Of a stretch of DNA of 64,000 nucleotides, positions 10,291-21,739 are shown in pieces. This DNA is from Ovis canadensis (taxonomy: Eukaryota; Chordata; Mammalia; Artiodactyla; Bovidae). The first letter of the stretch is position 1, and every line of letters starts with the position of its first letter. Made by a program: the position numbers and the translations under genes. The notes under the pieces were generated by a model, which did no database searches, was not told the DNA's origin, and was given only the letters and a program-made list of their open reading frames with translations. Where the stretch lies: contig NC_091255.1 of assembly GCF_042477335.2 (NCBI RefSeq), forward strand, positions 28,002,501-28,066,500, in the 5' to 3' direction.

Positions 10291-10489
10291 GGTTCTCCAT
10301 GTGTTTATGAAGCGGGGTGAGGGGGCTGTGAGGCAGGATTCAACATGCTAGTGAGCAGAAGGGTGATCCTCAAGACATGGCCTTTGTCCTCCTCACTCCA
10401 GAATAAGGGAGAGAGGGTGACCCTTCAGCATATCCCAAGTTCCATGAGGACAGGAGGGCTCTATCACATTTATCTCCATATTACCTTGG

Positions 10490-10690
10490 TACACAGTAGG
10501 TGCTCAAGCAGCGATTACATGGCGGATCTGTGCACTTACCACATGCATAGTAACATCCAGACAACCCTGCAATGAAGATGTCATTGTTCTCATTTTGTAG
10601 CAAGGCACCGAAGCTCAGAGAGGCGGCCCACACTGGCTCGGGGACCCAGGGATCAACACGGGACAGCCACAACTGCGGTTCTGCGTGCTC
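10490..10690 (-). mobile_element. MIR SINE (minus)
   Basis: 'acacagtaggtgctcaa', 'gttctcattttgtagcaagg', 'gaagctcagagaggcggcc' and 'gggacccagggatcaacac' appear in reverse-MIR order. Confidence 0.56.
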
Positions 10691-10699
10691 CCAGCTCTG

Positions 10700-11190
10700 A
10701 AGCCAGGGGGGCTCTGCCCTGAGGGTCTCCGTGCTGACTCCAGCACTCTGCCAAGTGCTGGGCTGTGTTGCATAGATCCTGAGGGCACCAGATCTTCAGG
10801 GATGGGGGCTCGAGGGCTTCAGGCCGTAGGGGGAGGACTTGAAGGACAGAAGGACTTAGGTGGGGGGAAGAGACAGAGGAGGGTATCTCAGGCCAGGGGA
10901 AAAGCCTAAACCTCCCCTGATGCTAAGTGCTCTGTCTCCACAGGGAGAGCCTTCTCTCTCTGGATCCAGGGAATTCCCATTCCTGGTACTGGCTGCTCTC
11001 AGGGTGGTCTGGAGGACTTAGGAGCAGCCTCCCAGCTTCAGCCAGGCTGGGCGGCCAGGCAGCCTCAGGCAGGCACTGCAATGGCTGATTCATCAAGTGA
11101 TGTCATTTCGGCAAGGCTCGAGACAGTCAGGCTTACCTTCACCCCTAGTACACATGGGACCGTGAGGTCATCCTGGGGTCGTGAATGGTG
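10700..11190. other. Unassigned G-rich sequence
   Basis: Purine-rich, notably around 10,800-10,910, with no recognised gene, RNA or repeat. The 74-codon frame at 10,685-10,909 has low-complexity composition. Confidence 0.4.
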
Positions 11191-11199
11191 GCCCAGGCC

Positions 11200-11710
11200 C
11201 AGCTCAGCCAGGTGACCTTGGCCAGATCCTTTCATCTCACCCCTAACCTCACTTTCTTTAGCTGCCAAAAGAGATCAGGAAGCACTTCTGTAGGATTTTC
11301 CTGAGGATAAAATGAGATCCTCTCTTTTTTTTTAAAGAGGTTTTATTTTAAATTTCGTCATTATTTTTGGTGGCACTGTGTCTTCACTGCTGCATGCGGG
11401 CTCTCTCTAGTTGCGGCAAGCAGGGGCAGCTGCAGCTTCGGAGCCCAGGCTTCTCTCTGTGGTGGCTTCTCTTGTTCCAGGGCACGGGCTGCAGGGCACT
11501 CGGGCTTCAGTGATTGGAGCACGCAGGCTCAGCAGTTGTGGCGCACAGGCTTAGTTGCTCCATGGCTGCTCCATGGCACGTGGAATCTTCCCAGACCAGT
11601 GATCAAACCCATGTAACCTGCATTGGCAGGCAGATTCCTATCCACTGTGCCACCAGGGAAGTATGAGGCCCTGTCTTCAAAGTACCAGACACTCAATAAA
11701 TCCTAGGGGT
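11200..11710 (+). mobile_element. MIR SINE split by CHR
   Basis: 'aggtgaccttggccagatcc', 'taacctcactttctttagc', 'aggataaaatgagatcctc' and, after the CHR, 'ccagacactcaataaatcct' complete a MIR. Similar words at the two CHR borders (atgagatcct / atgaggccct) look like a diverged target duplication. Confidence 0.5.
11325..11663 (-). mobile_element. Long CHR-type SINE (CHR-1-like)
   Basis: Reverse long CHR form with 'tgcatgcgggctctctctag', 'gcttctcttgttccagggca', 'gcacaggcttagttgctcc' and 'ccactgtgccaccagggaag'. The 'gttgc' and 'cacgggct' repeats distinguish this longer class from the short CHR elements elsewhere in the window. Confidence 0.83.
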
Positions 11711-12061
11711 TCCCATCCTGGCAGATGGGGAAGCTGAGGCCAAGAGTAGCTCGTTCCTGGGTCTCACGGCAGTTCGTTCTGGCCCACTTCCTCTTTAGGC
11801 CAGCAGGCCCCTGACCTTCCTGGTAGCTACATCAGGCCCTTCTCCTCCTCCTTCCCCAGGCTGTCTGGTACCACCTCCCCTACCCTTTGAGATGATGACA
11901 TGGATGCCCTCTCCCCACGAATAACCTCAGCACTCTGCACTCTCAGATGCTCAGTAGATGCCCTTACTGGTGATGCTAAAGGTCCATATCTGCATGACCT
12001 GGGATCTCTTTTTCAAATGACAAGTTTCCCAAAACGTGACCAATCCAGAGGAGATTTGGGG

Positions 12062-12275
12062 TGGTAGGTGGTGCTAGTGGTAAAGAACCCGCCTGCCAAT
12101 GCAGGAGACTTAAGAGATGCAGGTTCGATCCCTGGGCCAGGAAGATCCCTTGGAGGAGGGCATGGCAACCCACTTCAGTATTCTTGCCTGGAGAATCCCA
12201 TGGACAGAGGAGCCTGGTGGGCTACAGTCCACGAGGTCACAAAGAATCAGACATGACTGAATGACTTAGCATATA
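12062..12275 (+). mobile_element. Bov-tA SINE
   Basis: Head 'ggtggtgctagtggtaaaga', B-box 'ggttcgatccctgggcca' and Bov-A end 'aatcagacatgactgaatga'. Essentially full length. Two overlapping 62-67-codon frames are the usual SINE artefacts. Confidence 0.9.
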
Positions 12276-12279
12276 CCTG

Positions 12280-13850
12280 GAGTAACCTTTTTTAATTTTA
12301 ATAGTTGAAATATTTATCAATGTGTTTACTGTCTACGACCATTTACTGACATTTCATGTGTGGGAAATGATAAAAATGGATTTGAGAATTACATTTATTT
12401 AAGTTAAAAGAGGAGTAGGTTTAAGCGGAAAATATCAGAGCAAATAATTATGTAGTATGCAGGTGTGACAAAAATTATGAAGGTGGGATGCAAGAAAACT
12501 GCAAGGAGCATCCACGAGAAGATGTGTAACTTTGGTTCTTTCTCTGCACGTGTGCCTGTGTGTGACCTGTGATGTCGCTTGTCCTATTTAGGCTTCATGC
12601 CCCTCACCTGACAAAGGAAGGCAAAGGGAAGAAGCTCTCTAAGGATCCTCCAGTTCTGATACCCTAGGTTTCATGCAAGACCCCTGGCCCTGAGCCCCTC
12701 CCTTGTCATTTGTTGACTAACCACTGGAGGGCGTGCGTCACACAAGGTCTCCTGAGTGTATGCCACCTTGAATGACTTGGAGTTGACGGAAACAGAGGGA
12801 TTTTTGCTGGAAATGACCCGGTTGTTACCTAAGGTGGACAGACCTAGGATGGACCAGGATTTGGACGGCTTTGATCGCTGAGTCCCAGGAGTATGACTCA
12901 CGCTGGCTGGCACAAGCCCAGCACTTCACTGGTAGGCTGGGCACAGTGGGTGATGACCTGACCAGCTCTCGGGGGCAGGTCAGCCAGGAATTTTCTTTAA
13001 GGGCCCAGTTTCGTGTTGATGCTTCCCAGAACATCGTCCCTTTTCTGCCCTTCTTCACTGCTTCTCGGGTTGAGGATTAATACTTGGCGTGGCATCAGGG
13101 CAAGTCCTGAGGTGTGGTACTTCAAAGGTCAAAGATAAAGGTGCAATTGGTACCTTGATTCGGTGCAGAGGACATCAGTAGGGGAGCAAGGAAGGACAGG
13201 TAGCCGTCAAGTGTGCAATGCTAAGCTAGTAACCACAACAGGCAACCGGAGTTCAACCCCACAGAGAAACCTAGGTAAAACCCAGACCTCACCCAAGGCA
13301 CGAGACTTCTGACTATTTGCCCGACAATTCTAGAGCATCACTTACAGGAGCAGGGGGGGGCATTAACTCTGAAGGCCTGCTATGGGCAGGGTAGCCGTCC
13401 TTGGCTCTGGAAAAGCCCACAGGCACAAAGATGCCAAGGCTGGACGCACTGCCATGAAGGATGCGGAATGGGCTAGGGTTAAGTCAAACGGAAGACAAGT
13501 GTCTGGTCACTTTCTCCCCCACTTCAGCCTCTGAGGCTGTTGGGTGCTGATCCAAAGAGAAGGTCTAAATACCTTCTCACCAGCTTGGGTGAGCGCATTG
13601 TCTTGGGTCCTCCCCTAAAGAGCTGTGCATCTTTTGTCAGGCCCCGTGTGCCTGCTGGGTCTCTTTTCTCAATTAAGGTTCTCTGCAGCCTTTCCAGCTC
13701 TGATCTCTGGGTTTTTCTGAGACTCCCCAACTCAAGCACATCTTGTCTCGGGTGCTCTTGGGAGAGTTTCCTTGTCGAGTGGAATGCCCTCCAAGAAAGC
13801 AGAGCACGGCAATAGCCAGTGCCAGTGACTGGAGACGCAGGCCACAGAGA
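12280..13850. other. Unassigned 1.5-kb block
   Basis: No young repeat interrupts it and I recognise no exon. The part around 13,520-13,760 has a U5-like look (pyrimidine-rich, 'cttttctcaattaaggttct'), which could be an old LTR, but I cannot identify terminal ends. Frames of 60-91 codons overlap on both strands. Confidence 0.4.
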
Positions 13851-14130
13851 TGTTCAGGGCATCATTGCACATAAGGCTCAGAAACAACCTAAATGATCAT
13901 CATTCAAGAAAGGCACCCTGGTCCAGCTCTAGGGGCCAGGGTTATGGTGGACCATTACACGAAGAAATGAAGTATTTTAAGAATATTTTATGACAAGGAA
14001 TAATGTTTATGGTATCAGTAAAAACATCAGATTATAGTGTAGAATCACCCCCATCAAGTAAAATAAAGGCATAAAAAGACATGAGAAAAAATATTAAAAG
14101 TGGTAGAAATAAAGGTGCTAGTTGCTTTCT
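13850..14130 (+). mobile_element. Possible ancient L1 3' end
   Basis: 'aaacaacctaaatgatcat', 'gaaatgaagtattttaagaa' and 'cttctttgtattttccctac' resemble the diverged 3' ends of ancient L1 families also seen near 33,500 and 50,600. Weak call. Confidence 0.33.
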
Positions 14131-14250
14131 TGTTTACCCTTCTTTGTATTTTCCCTACAAGAAAGAGGGTGGGGCAGGGGGCACAGGCAGTTTGTTCGAT
14201 GTGTATGTAAATCAGAACCTGGAAAGGTTCTCTGAGTAGGTTGATGCTTT

Positions 14251-14429
14251 GGGTTTTTAAAAATATTTATTTATTTTCTATTGGGCCTCACTGAGTGGGT
14301 CTTCATTGTGGCATTCAGGATCTCTAATTGCAGTACATAGGATCTAGTTCCCTAACCGAGGGTCAAACCTGGGTCCCCTGCATTGGGAATGTGGATTCTT
14401 AGCCACTAGACAACTGGGGAAATCCCAGA
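14251..14429 (-). mobile_element. CHR-type SINE
   Basis: Reverse CHR ('atctagttccctaaccgagg', 'actagacaactggggaaatc') with a perfect 11-bp duplication, gttgatgcttt, at 14,240-14,250 and 14,430-14,440. Confidence 0.92.
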
Positions 14430-14454
14430 GTTGATGCTTTATTTCCTCCTGCCC

Positions 14455-14875
14455 AGGGAGCGTTCCTCTCATGTTACTGTAGGAGCGAACTTTGGCCTTT
14501 GGCATCTGACACTTGGATTTGTCCTGCCTCATCCTGGTCCCTATTTCAACGTTCTTCCCTTCTCCTGGGAGCGCCCCAGCCAGCCACACCTTTGCATAAG
14601 TTATTCTCTCTGCTTGGAATATCCTTCCCGGCAGCTCCCCATCCCCACCCTTCTCAGACTCTGCTCCACTTCATGATGCTGTCGTCTCTAAAAAGTACTC
14701 CTGACCTTTCATCCCCAGGCCTCCCTGGGTCCCCCTCCACCTCCACACTAATCCCACTCTTTTAGTTCTGGACTCGCTCATTTGTCCCTCTGTGAGCTGC
14801 AAGCTCCTGAAGGCCAAGGCAACATCTCACACATCTCTGCTGCACCAGCACTGTGCCGGACAGATAGTAGATGTG
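14455..14875 (+). mobile_element. L2 LINE 3' fragment
   Basis: 'ctctgcttggaatatccttc', a pyrimidine-rich stretch and 'gtgagctgcaagctcctgaa' ... 'cagatagtagatgtgtcaa' follow the L2 3' order. It is followed directly by old L1 sequence. Confidence 0.55.
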
Positions 14876-14879
14876 TCAA

Positions 14880-16860
14880 GACAATTTCTAATTGAGACAT
14901 GATTCACACATCATAAAATCCACCCTTTAAATGTGTACAGTTCAGTGGGCTTTATATTCACAAGGCTGTGTAACCATCAGCAGAACCTAATTCCAGAACA
15001 TTTCCATCACCCCCCAAAGAAACTCCATACCCATTAGCGTCTCTCCCCCCTTCCTCCTCCCTCCCAGCCCGAGGCAACTGCTAGTCTGCCCTTTGTCACT
15101 ATGGACTTGCCTATTCTGGATATTTTATATATATGGAATATGTGACCTTTGTGTCTGGCTTCTTTCACTTCAGTTCAGTTCAGTCACTCAGTCATGTCTG
15201 ACTCTTTGCGACCCCATGGACTGCAGCACACCAGACTTCCCTGTCCATCACCAACTCCCGGAGCTTGCTCAAACACATGTCCATCGAGTCGGTGGTGTCA
15301 TACAACCATCTCATCCTCTGTCATCCCCTCTCCTCCTGTCTTCAATCTTTCCCAGTATCAGGGTCTTTTGCAATGAGTCAGTTCTTCGCATCAGGTGGCC
15401 AAAGTATTTGAGCTTCAGTTTAACATCAGTCCTTCCAATGAATATTCAGGACTGGTTCCCATTGATTGGTTAGATCTCCTTGCTGTCCAAGGGACTCTCA
15501 AGGGCCTTCTCCAGCACCACTGTTCAAAAGCATCAATTCTTTGGCGCTCAGCTTTCTTTATGGTCCAACTCTCACATCAATACATGACTACTGGAAAAAC
15601 AATAGGTTTGACTATACAGACCTTTGTTGGTAAAGTAATGTCTCTGCTTTTTAATATGCTATGTTTGTCCTAGCTTTTCTTCCAAGGAGCAAGTTTCCTT
15701 TAATTTCATGGCTGCAGTCACCATCTGCAGTGATTTTGGAGCCCAAGAAAACAAAATCTGTCACTGTTTCCATTGTTTCCCCATCTATTTGCCATGAAGT
15801 GATGGGACCGGATGCCATGATCTTAGTTTTTTGAATGTTGAATTTTAAGCCAGCTTTTTCACTTTCCTCTTTCACTTTCATCAAGATGCTCTTTAGCTCC
15901 TCTTTGCTTTCTGCTATAAGGATGGTGTCATCTGCATATCTGAGGTTATTGATATTTCTCCCGTCAATCTTAATTCCAGCATTTCATCCAGTCCAGCATT
16001 TTGCATAATGTGCTCTGCATATAAGTTAAATAAGCAGGGTGACAATATACAGCCTTGATGTACTCCTTTCCCAGTTTGGAGCCAGTCTGTTGTTCCATGT
16101 CTGGTTCTAAGTGTTGCTTCTTGACCTGCAAGCAGATTTCTCAGGAGGCAGGAAGGTGCTCTGATATTCCCACCTCTTGGAGAATTTTCCACAGTTTGTT
16201 GTGATCCACACAGTCAAAGGCTTTTGCATAGTCAATAAAGCAGAAGTAGATGTTTCTCTGGAATTCTCTGGCTTCTTCTATGATCCAGTGGATGTGGGCA
16301 ATTTGATCTCTGGTTCCTCTGCCTTTTCTAAATGTACTTGAACATCTGGAAATTCTCGTTTCACATACTGTTGAAGATTAGCTTGGAGAATTTTGAGCAT
16401 TACTCTCACTTAGCATAACGTTTTCAGGGTTTTTTCATGTCGTAGCATGTATCCATACTGCATTCCTTTTTATGACCGAATAATATTCCATTGTATGGAC
16501 ATAGCACATTTTGCTTATCCATTCATCAGTTGATGGGCATTTAACTTGACTTCATTGTTTAGATATTATGAATAATGCTGCTATGAATATGTGAGCACAG
16601 TTTCATATGAAAAAATATTTTCGGTTCTCTTGGGTATATGACAGGAGTGGAATCGCTGGGTCACAGGAGAACTTCACGGTTAACTTTTTTTTATTGTTTA
16701 ACTTGTGGAGGAACTGCCCTAATATTTTCCAAAGGGGCTACTCCATTTTATGTTCCCACCAGCAGTGTATGAGTGTTCCTATTTCTCTATGCAACCCTTG
16801 CCTGTCAACTATTGCCTGTCTTTTTCATTATACAATCACTTCCTAGTGGGTGTGCAGTAG
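14880..16860 (-). mobile_element. Old L1 (L1M) 3' end split by BovB
   Basis: The left arm 14,880-15,170 ('tacagttcagtgggctttat', 'accatcagcagaacctaatt', 'ggcttctttcactt') continues in the right arm 16,404-16,860 ('tagcataacgttttcagggt', 'ttgtatggacatagcacatt', 'gtggaatcgctgggtcac'). Joined, they follow the reverse L1M 3' order. The interruption is the BovB at 15,171-16,403. Confidence 0.72.
15171..16403 (-). mobile_element. BovB (RTE-type) LINE, 5'-truncated
   Basis: BovB encodes an APE-type endonuclease and reverse transcriptase and is thought to drive Bov-A family SINEs. The 3' end (plus-strand 'cagttcagttcagtcactca') lies at 15,171. On the minus strand two decayed frames at 15,651-15,884 and 15,914-16,192 hold reverse-transcriptase sequence. 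The catalytic Y-A-D-D codons read at 15,927-15,938, where surrounding frameshifts break the protein. Length is about 1.2 kb, roughly a third of a full element. The borders carry the near-match tttcactt / tctcactt. Confidence 0.93.
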
Positions 16861-17089
16861 TCAATGGACTTCTGATGAATGAATGAGTGGCTGGCCAATG
16901 GACGGATGGATGGACATGTAAAAGTAGGTGTCAGTCCCTGAGCTCCGAGATCTGATTTTGGTGGGAGAGCCTGCTCCTCCCGCTCTCTGGGGGCCTGCAC
17001 TAAATGGAGAGACAGCAATCTGCAGACTGCCCCCACCTGTGGCTCCAGACACCCCAAAGCTGCCTCAGTTGGCTTACAGCTGCTGGGTG

Positions 17090-17245
17090 GCTTACGGCAT
17101 GGCTCTGAATGGGACCTGTTTCTGGGTGGGGCTAGCTCTGTAACCCTTCTGGGCCTTGGTTTCCTCTTCTGGGAAATGAAAATAAAGCTCAGCATGTGGA
17201 ATGACTGTAGGATGAAGCAATGCACGTAAACTGTCCACAAAGGGC
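17090..17245 (+). mobile_element. MIR-like fragment
   Basis: 'gggccttggtttcctcttc', 'gggaaatgaaaataaagctc' and 'ggatgaagcaatgcacgtaa' resemble the MIR 3' half. Confidence 0.42.
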
Positions 17246-17249
17246 ACAG

Positions 17250-18420
17250 AGTGGGTGGTGCCTTTTTCCAGACTGTTTTCTCAGAAGTCTGCCCCATTCA
17301 TGCATAAATGTCACTTCACTGGTTAACTGCTGGACAAGAGTTTGAGAAGAGAGAGGCGGTGGAAGGGGTAGGGGAAAGATCGGAGGTTTACAGATAGCAG
17401 GGAGCAGCAGCAGGGGCAGCCGGCGGCTGTGGAGTAGGCGGGCAGTGCAGACAATCCTGGGAGGATTATCACAGGCCTCCACCGGGCATTTCCTCCCAGG
17501 CATTTCTGTCCTCAAGCTCTCCGGATTTTCAGATCTCTGAGTCTTCTATGTAGGCCCTTGAAGGGCATTGGTTGGGGGCGCTGCGGGGGTGGGGGTGGGT
17601 GTTGGGGTGGGGAGCACCTAAGGGGTGCTGATTCAAACTCAACTGCAGGTCTACAAGCCAACCTCATGGAAGGGAGATCGAACGCCAAGATGTAGGATGG
17701 CATACGGGTTATCTGTTGTGCCCAACTTAACAGATAAATAACGATTCGGAGCCTCTTGGCAGGAATGAGTTTAAGGTTCTGTACTTTAAGGCTCAGCAGG
17801 AAAAAGTAACTGTACCTGTCCTAGCTCAGGAAAAGGGCGTGGTCAGAGCAATGACCCATATTTACTGTTCTGGACCAATATAAGGTGAGCTCTCTGTTGG
17901 GTAGTTTCTATGTTGCCTAAGTAATTGTTGATTGGGGCAGTTTAAAGGTCAAGAGAGATTCAGAGAATCTGCTGAAGTGCCTGAGGGCGGTGGTGGCCAT
18001 GGCTTCTTCCCACTCTAGCTGTCTTCCAGAGGCTCTAGCACGTGTCAGAAGGTTGTGTCCAGTTTACGGGAAACCTGGGCAGAGGTTTACAGGAAGCCCC
18101 GGGCAGAGGGCATCACTCACGCAGAGAGGCCATGGAGTGCCGTTAGAGCCTGACCCGGTTGGGGGGAATTCTTAGCTCATCTGAATGGCTCCCGGTGAGC
18201 CGGTTCCCTGGTTCTGTGTAACATGGGGCCACGAGCCTCTTGGGGCTTCTGGTCCAGGTGATCTGATGGACCCTGATCAAGAAAGTAAAGGTGCATGAGG
18301 GGGAAATGTATGCTCTTAGTTTGACCAGAAGAGAAAACTGCAGCCTGTACTGGGTGGAGAGAGATGGAGAAAGTACACTCAGAGAGGAGCAGCTTTGTGA
18401 CTGCAGCTTGGATTTGTCCC
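17250..18420. other. Unassigned sequence
   Basis: Includes a G-rich tract at about 17,575-17,615. No exon recognised; competing frames of 60-108 codons occur on the minus strand. The tract 17,700-18,160 has no identified family. Confidence 0.4.
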
Positions 18421-18432
18421 TGTTTTGTCTGT

Positions 18433-18648
18433 GAAAAAAAAAAAAAACAGCCACTCAGTCATGTTTGACTCTTTGTGACCCCAGGGACTGTAGCCCACCA
18501 GGCTCCTCTGTCCATGGGATTCTCCAGGCAAGAATATTAAAGCGGGTAGCCATTCCCTTCTCCAGGGGCTCTTCCCGACCCTGGGATCGAACCTGGGTCT
18601 TCCACGTTGCAGGCGGATCCTTTACCATCTGAGCCACCAGGGAAGCTG
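18433..18648 (-). mobile_element. Bov-tA SINE
   Basis: Reverse Bov-tA from 'cactcagtcatgtttgactc' to 'gagccaccagggaagct'. An 11-bp near-repeat (gttttgtctgt / gttttgcctgt, one mismatch) at 18,422-18,432 and 18,649-18,659 marks the insertion. Confidence 0.92.
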
Positions 18649-18659
18649 GTTTTGCCTGT

Positions 18660-19437
18660 AATTCTGTGTTAATTGTTTTCTCATTAATACCTAATTCCCA
18701 GCTGGAGAGACTCCTAGAAGCATTGGGACATCTGCTCTGGCCCAGACACTTCTGAGGAATTTCCTGGGCCTATTTCCCTGCTGTGTACCATGTGACCCCT
18801 CCCGGTCCATTGAACAAGGGTGGGCACCTCACCCTGGGGCAGCCAGTGGTCTCAGAGGTGGACCCTCTGGCTTTGAATATTTGAACTGGAGACAGAGGAA
18901 CAGCAGTTGACAGCAGTGTAGACCTCCAAAAGACCCCCAGAAAGAAGAGAGAGGGTGGGAGGCAGAGGGCGGAGGAAGCCACCAGTAAACAGGAGTCTGG
19001 GGTGGGGAGCAGAGGACAGATTGCAGGACGCCCCAGATGGGCAGGGTGGAGGAAGCCCAGGCACTGGACATGACCACCTTCCGGGTCCCAAACTCTCCCC
19101 CAGGCTTTGTGACTCTGGCCATGTGACCCAGCTTCCTTATTGCCCAGAATATTCTCCAGTGAACTCTTTATTCCCCAAAGAAGCCTATATGAGAGGCTTG
19201 CGTTTTTGCAACTCCCTAACAAAGCCTAACACGGGTATTACTGCTTTATTGAGAAAGTTTCCTATTTCACAGTAAAAATGGAAGCAAACTGTTTATCAGG
19301 GACTGAGGAAGGAGAGGAACTAGACAATGATAAGGCTCGATGCTGGAAAGTACCCTGACTCCGCATCTTCCGGGGCTCTGGAACAGATGGTTTTGCTGAA
19401 GTTCCTGTTGGAAAGCAATCAACCTTTCATGGCCTGC
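18660..19437. other. Unassigned sequence
   Basis: No repeat family recognised. Four overlapping frames of 79-150 codons lie at 18,770-19,275 on both strands, with no domain and mutually inconsistent codon use. I do not call a gene. Confidence 0.42.
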
Positions 19438-19448
19438 TAAGTGACTTT

Positions 19449-19583
19449 GCTGCTGCTGCTGCTAAATCACTTCAGTCGTGTCCGACTCTGTGCAACCCCA
19501 TAGACGGCAGCCCACGAGGCTTCCCCGTCCATGGGATTTTCCAGGCAAGAGTACTGGAGTGGGGTGCCATTGCCTTCTCTGAT
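19449..19583 (-). mobile_element. BOV-A2-type half unit
   Basis: (GCT)n, then 'cagtcgtgtccgactctgtg' and 'tgccattgccttctctga'. Perfect 11-bp duplication, taagtgacttt, at 19,438-19,448 and 19,584-19,594. Confidence 0.93.
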
Positions 19584-19729
19584 TAAGTGACTTTAATGAA
19601 GGCCAATTTTATGATTGCCTGGTGCACCCACCTGTCCTCCCTGGGTAATATGGAGGCACGGACTTTCTCACCATGAAGCTAGAGAAATCAAATGCTTGCC
19701 CGAAATTACACAGCATCTACCACCTGACT

Positions 19730-20095
19730 TGTTGAACAGTGAAAAATGAACAGAAACCTCAATTAAACAGACTTGGGAGATCACACAGCAGAGCTTCTCT
19801 GACCTGTGCATCTAGCAGAGCCCAGCAGGAAGAAGAAAGACTCCTCTTCTTTCCCGGCAAGCACTCAGCCAAGGAAAGCCACAGATGCCTTGTCTGCACA
19901 GACTTCCCAGCTTCCTTTGCCCTCTATAAAAGCAGTCTTCTTCCCTTGCCTTGCAGAGACTTGCACATGGCTCTTGGACCCCAAATTGCAATTCTCTGCT
20001 GATCCCAAATAAACCCATCTTTTAAAAATTTTTTTTAAAAAACCCATCTTTGCTGGAGAAATATCTGGCAGTGTATTGATTTCAGGTCAACCAGA
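19730..20095 (+). mobile_element. Probable solo LTR, family not identified
   Basis: A TATA-like 'ctctataaaagcag' near 19,922 is followed about 80 bp downstream by an AATAAA (near 20,010) and 'cccatctttgctggagaaa', a layout typical of retroviral LTRs (U3 promoter, R/U5 polyadenylation signal). The T/A-rich stretch near 20,020-20,040 separates two copies of 'aaacccatctt', a small local insertion. No internal retroviral genes lie beside it. Confidence 0.48.
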
Positions 20096-20814
20096 GCTTC
20101 AGTGCGCTTCTCAGCTTAACTCCACTTCCCACACACTAGGTCTGCAGTCTGCCTGAAGACCTGCAGTCTGCCTGTCTTCCCTATTGTAGCTCAGAGGGAT
20201 GAATCCAAGAGCCAGGAAGAACGAGGGAGGATCTCCAGGGCAGGCAATTCCTGAACAGAGCTTTGTGTTTGAATTAGCATTGGTTTTTCTTTCTTCTGAT
20301 GTACAGATATATGAGTGTTAATACTTGTATAAATTCATGTGACCACCACCATATTCAGGATAGAGAATAGTCCCATCACCCTGCCAAACACACCATACTC
20401 CCAACCGCAACCCCCTGGAACTGTTATGTTCTCCGTCCCTATGGAGAGAAGTTTTGTCTTTTATAGATTGTCATATAAATGGAATTATAAAGTGTGTAAT
20501 ATTTGAAACTGATTTATTTCACCCAGCATAATGCCTTTAAGCACCGTCATAGTTTGTTCTGTTCTGTTGCAGAAGAGGAAGCCACTGTATGGACAAATGA
20601 CAGTCTAATAATTCATCCACTGAAAGATACTGGGTGGTTACGTTTTTGACAGTTATGGGGAGAGCTGCTGCAACCATTTGTGTGCAGCTTCTTGCATGAA
20701 CATAAGTTTTGTTTCTCTAGGTTACATGCCTAGAAGTGGAATTACTGGGTCTTGTGGTAACTGTATGAGAAACTGCCAAACTGTTTTCCAGAATTGACCA
20801 TGTTAAGAATTCTG

Positions 20815-20930
20815 TGTTGGTCCAGTGTCTGCACTACCACAGCAAGGTGCAGGGGTTCAATCCTTGGTCAGGGAATTAAGGTACCACATGCCGTGATGTG
20901 GCATAAATAACTAAATAAATGTAAACAGCT
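20815..20930 (+). mobile_element. CHR-type SINE, diverged/truncated
   Basis: 'gtccagtgtctgcactacc', 'ggttcaatccttggtcagg' and 'gtaccacatgccgtgatgtg' with an 'aataactaaataaatg' tail. Short form inserted in old L1. Confidence 0.72.
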
Positions 20931-21010
20931 TGTCACCTCTTTCTAAACAAACAAACAGACCCAGAATGGTTACACCGAATCACATTTCTACCAACAATAA
21001 TGAGAGTTCT

Positions 21011-21150
21011 AGGAGAAGGCAATGGCAACCCACTCCAGTGTTCTTGCCTGGAGAATACCAGGGACCGGGGAGCCTGGCGGGCTGCTGTCTATGGGGTCAC
21101 ACAGAGTCGGACACGGCTGAAGCGACTTGGCAGCAGCAGCAGCAGCAGCC
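21011..21150 (+). mobile_element. BOV-A2-type half unit
   Basis: 'aggagaaggcaatggcaacc' to 'gagtcggacacggctgaagc' and a (AGC)n tail at about 21,131-21,149. One monomer only. Confidence 0.92.
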
Positions 21151-21739
21151 GTTGCTCCACACACTAGCCAGTCCTTATGATCGTCAGACTTTTGTTTGTT
21201 TAGTTTAACAGGTTGTAGGAGTATCTCACTGTGGTTTTGCGTTTCCCTAGTGACTAACGGTGCTGAGCATCTTTTTGCGTGCCTATTTGTCATTTGCATA
21301 TCTTCTTTGGTTAAGTGTCTGTTCAAGTCTTTTGCTCTTTTAAAAAATTTGGTGTTTGTTTTCTTCCTGTTGAGTTTTGTAAATTCTTTTTATACTCTGC
21401 GCACAAATTATTTTCCAGACACATAGTTTACAAATACGGTCTCCCAGTCTTTTCAATTTCTTTAAAGTGCTCTTATAAAGTAAGTGTTATTGATTTTGCT
21501 TTTTTATGGATCATTAAGCAGGGTTTTGAAGAACACACCCGAAGGATTCTAGGCAAAGGACATACTATGTGCAAAGCAGCTCAATACTGCTGGAGAGGAG
21601 CATGTGGGGTAAGGGGTGGAGGGAGTGACTGGATCTTAGAAGGATCAGATCCCATGTCCCCAGGATGCCACACCAAGGAGTGCGGACAACTTGTCCTGTA
21701 GGTGAGGGAACCACCGAAGGACATGGCAATTGCTTGCTT

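Larger units (their letters stand above)
20275..21520 (-). mobile_element. Old L1 (L1M) 3' end with two younger SINEs
   Basis: Reverse L1M order: 'gtgaccaccaccatattcag', 'tggaattataaagtgtgtaa', 'agtggaattactgggtcttg', then, past the SINEs, 'tctcactgtggttttgcgtt', 'gcatatcttctttggttaag' and 'ggtctcccagtcttttcaat'. No coding frame survives. Confidence 0.72.

Noticed and set aside
13520..13760. LTR U5-like block
   Set aside because: No TG/CA ends, TATA or clear polyadenylation signal could be placed, so I left it unassigned.
15651..16192. Host reverse-transcriptase-like gene
   Set aside because: The text is BovB, with frameshifts around the Y-A-D-D motif and the 3' terminus of the LINE adjacent.
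18770..19275. Cluster of frames up to 150 codons
   Set aside because: Four mutually overlapping frames on both strands; GC-biased composition explains the lack of stops.
21131..21149. (AGC)n runs as a coding repeat or CRISPR-like array
   Set aside because: They are the standard tails of BOV-A2 elements and occur at each copy; this is not a prokaryotic sequence.
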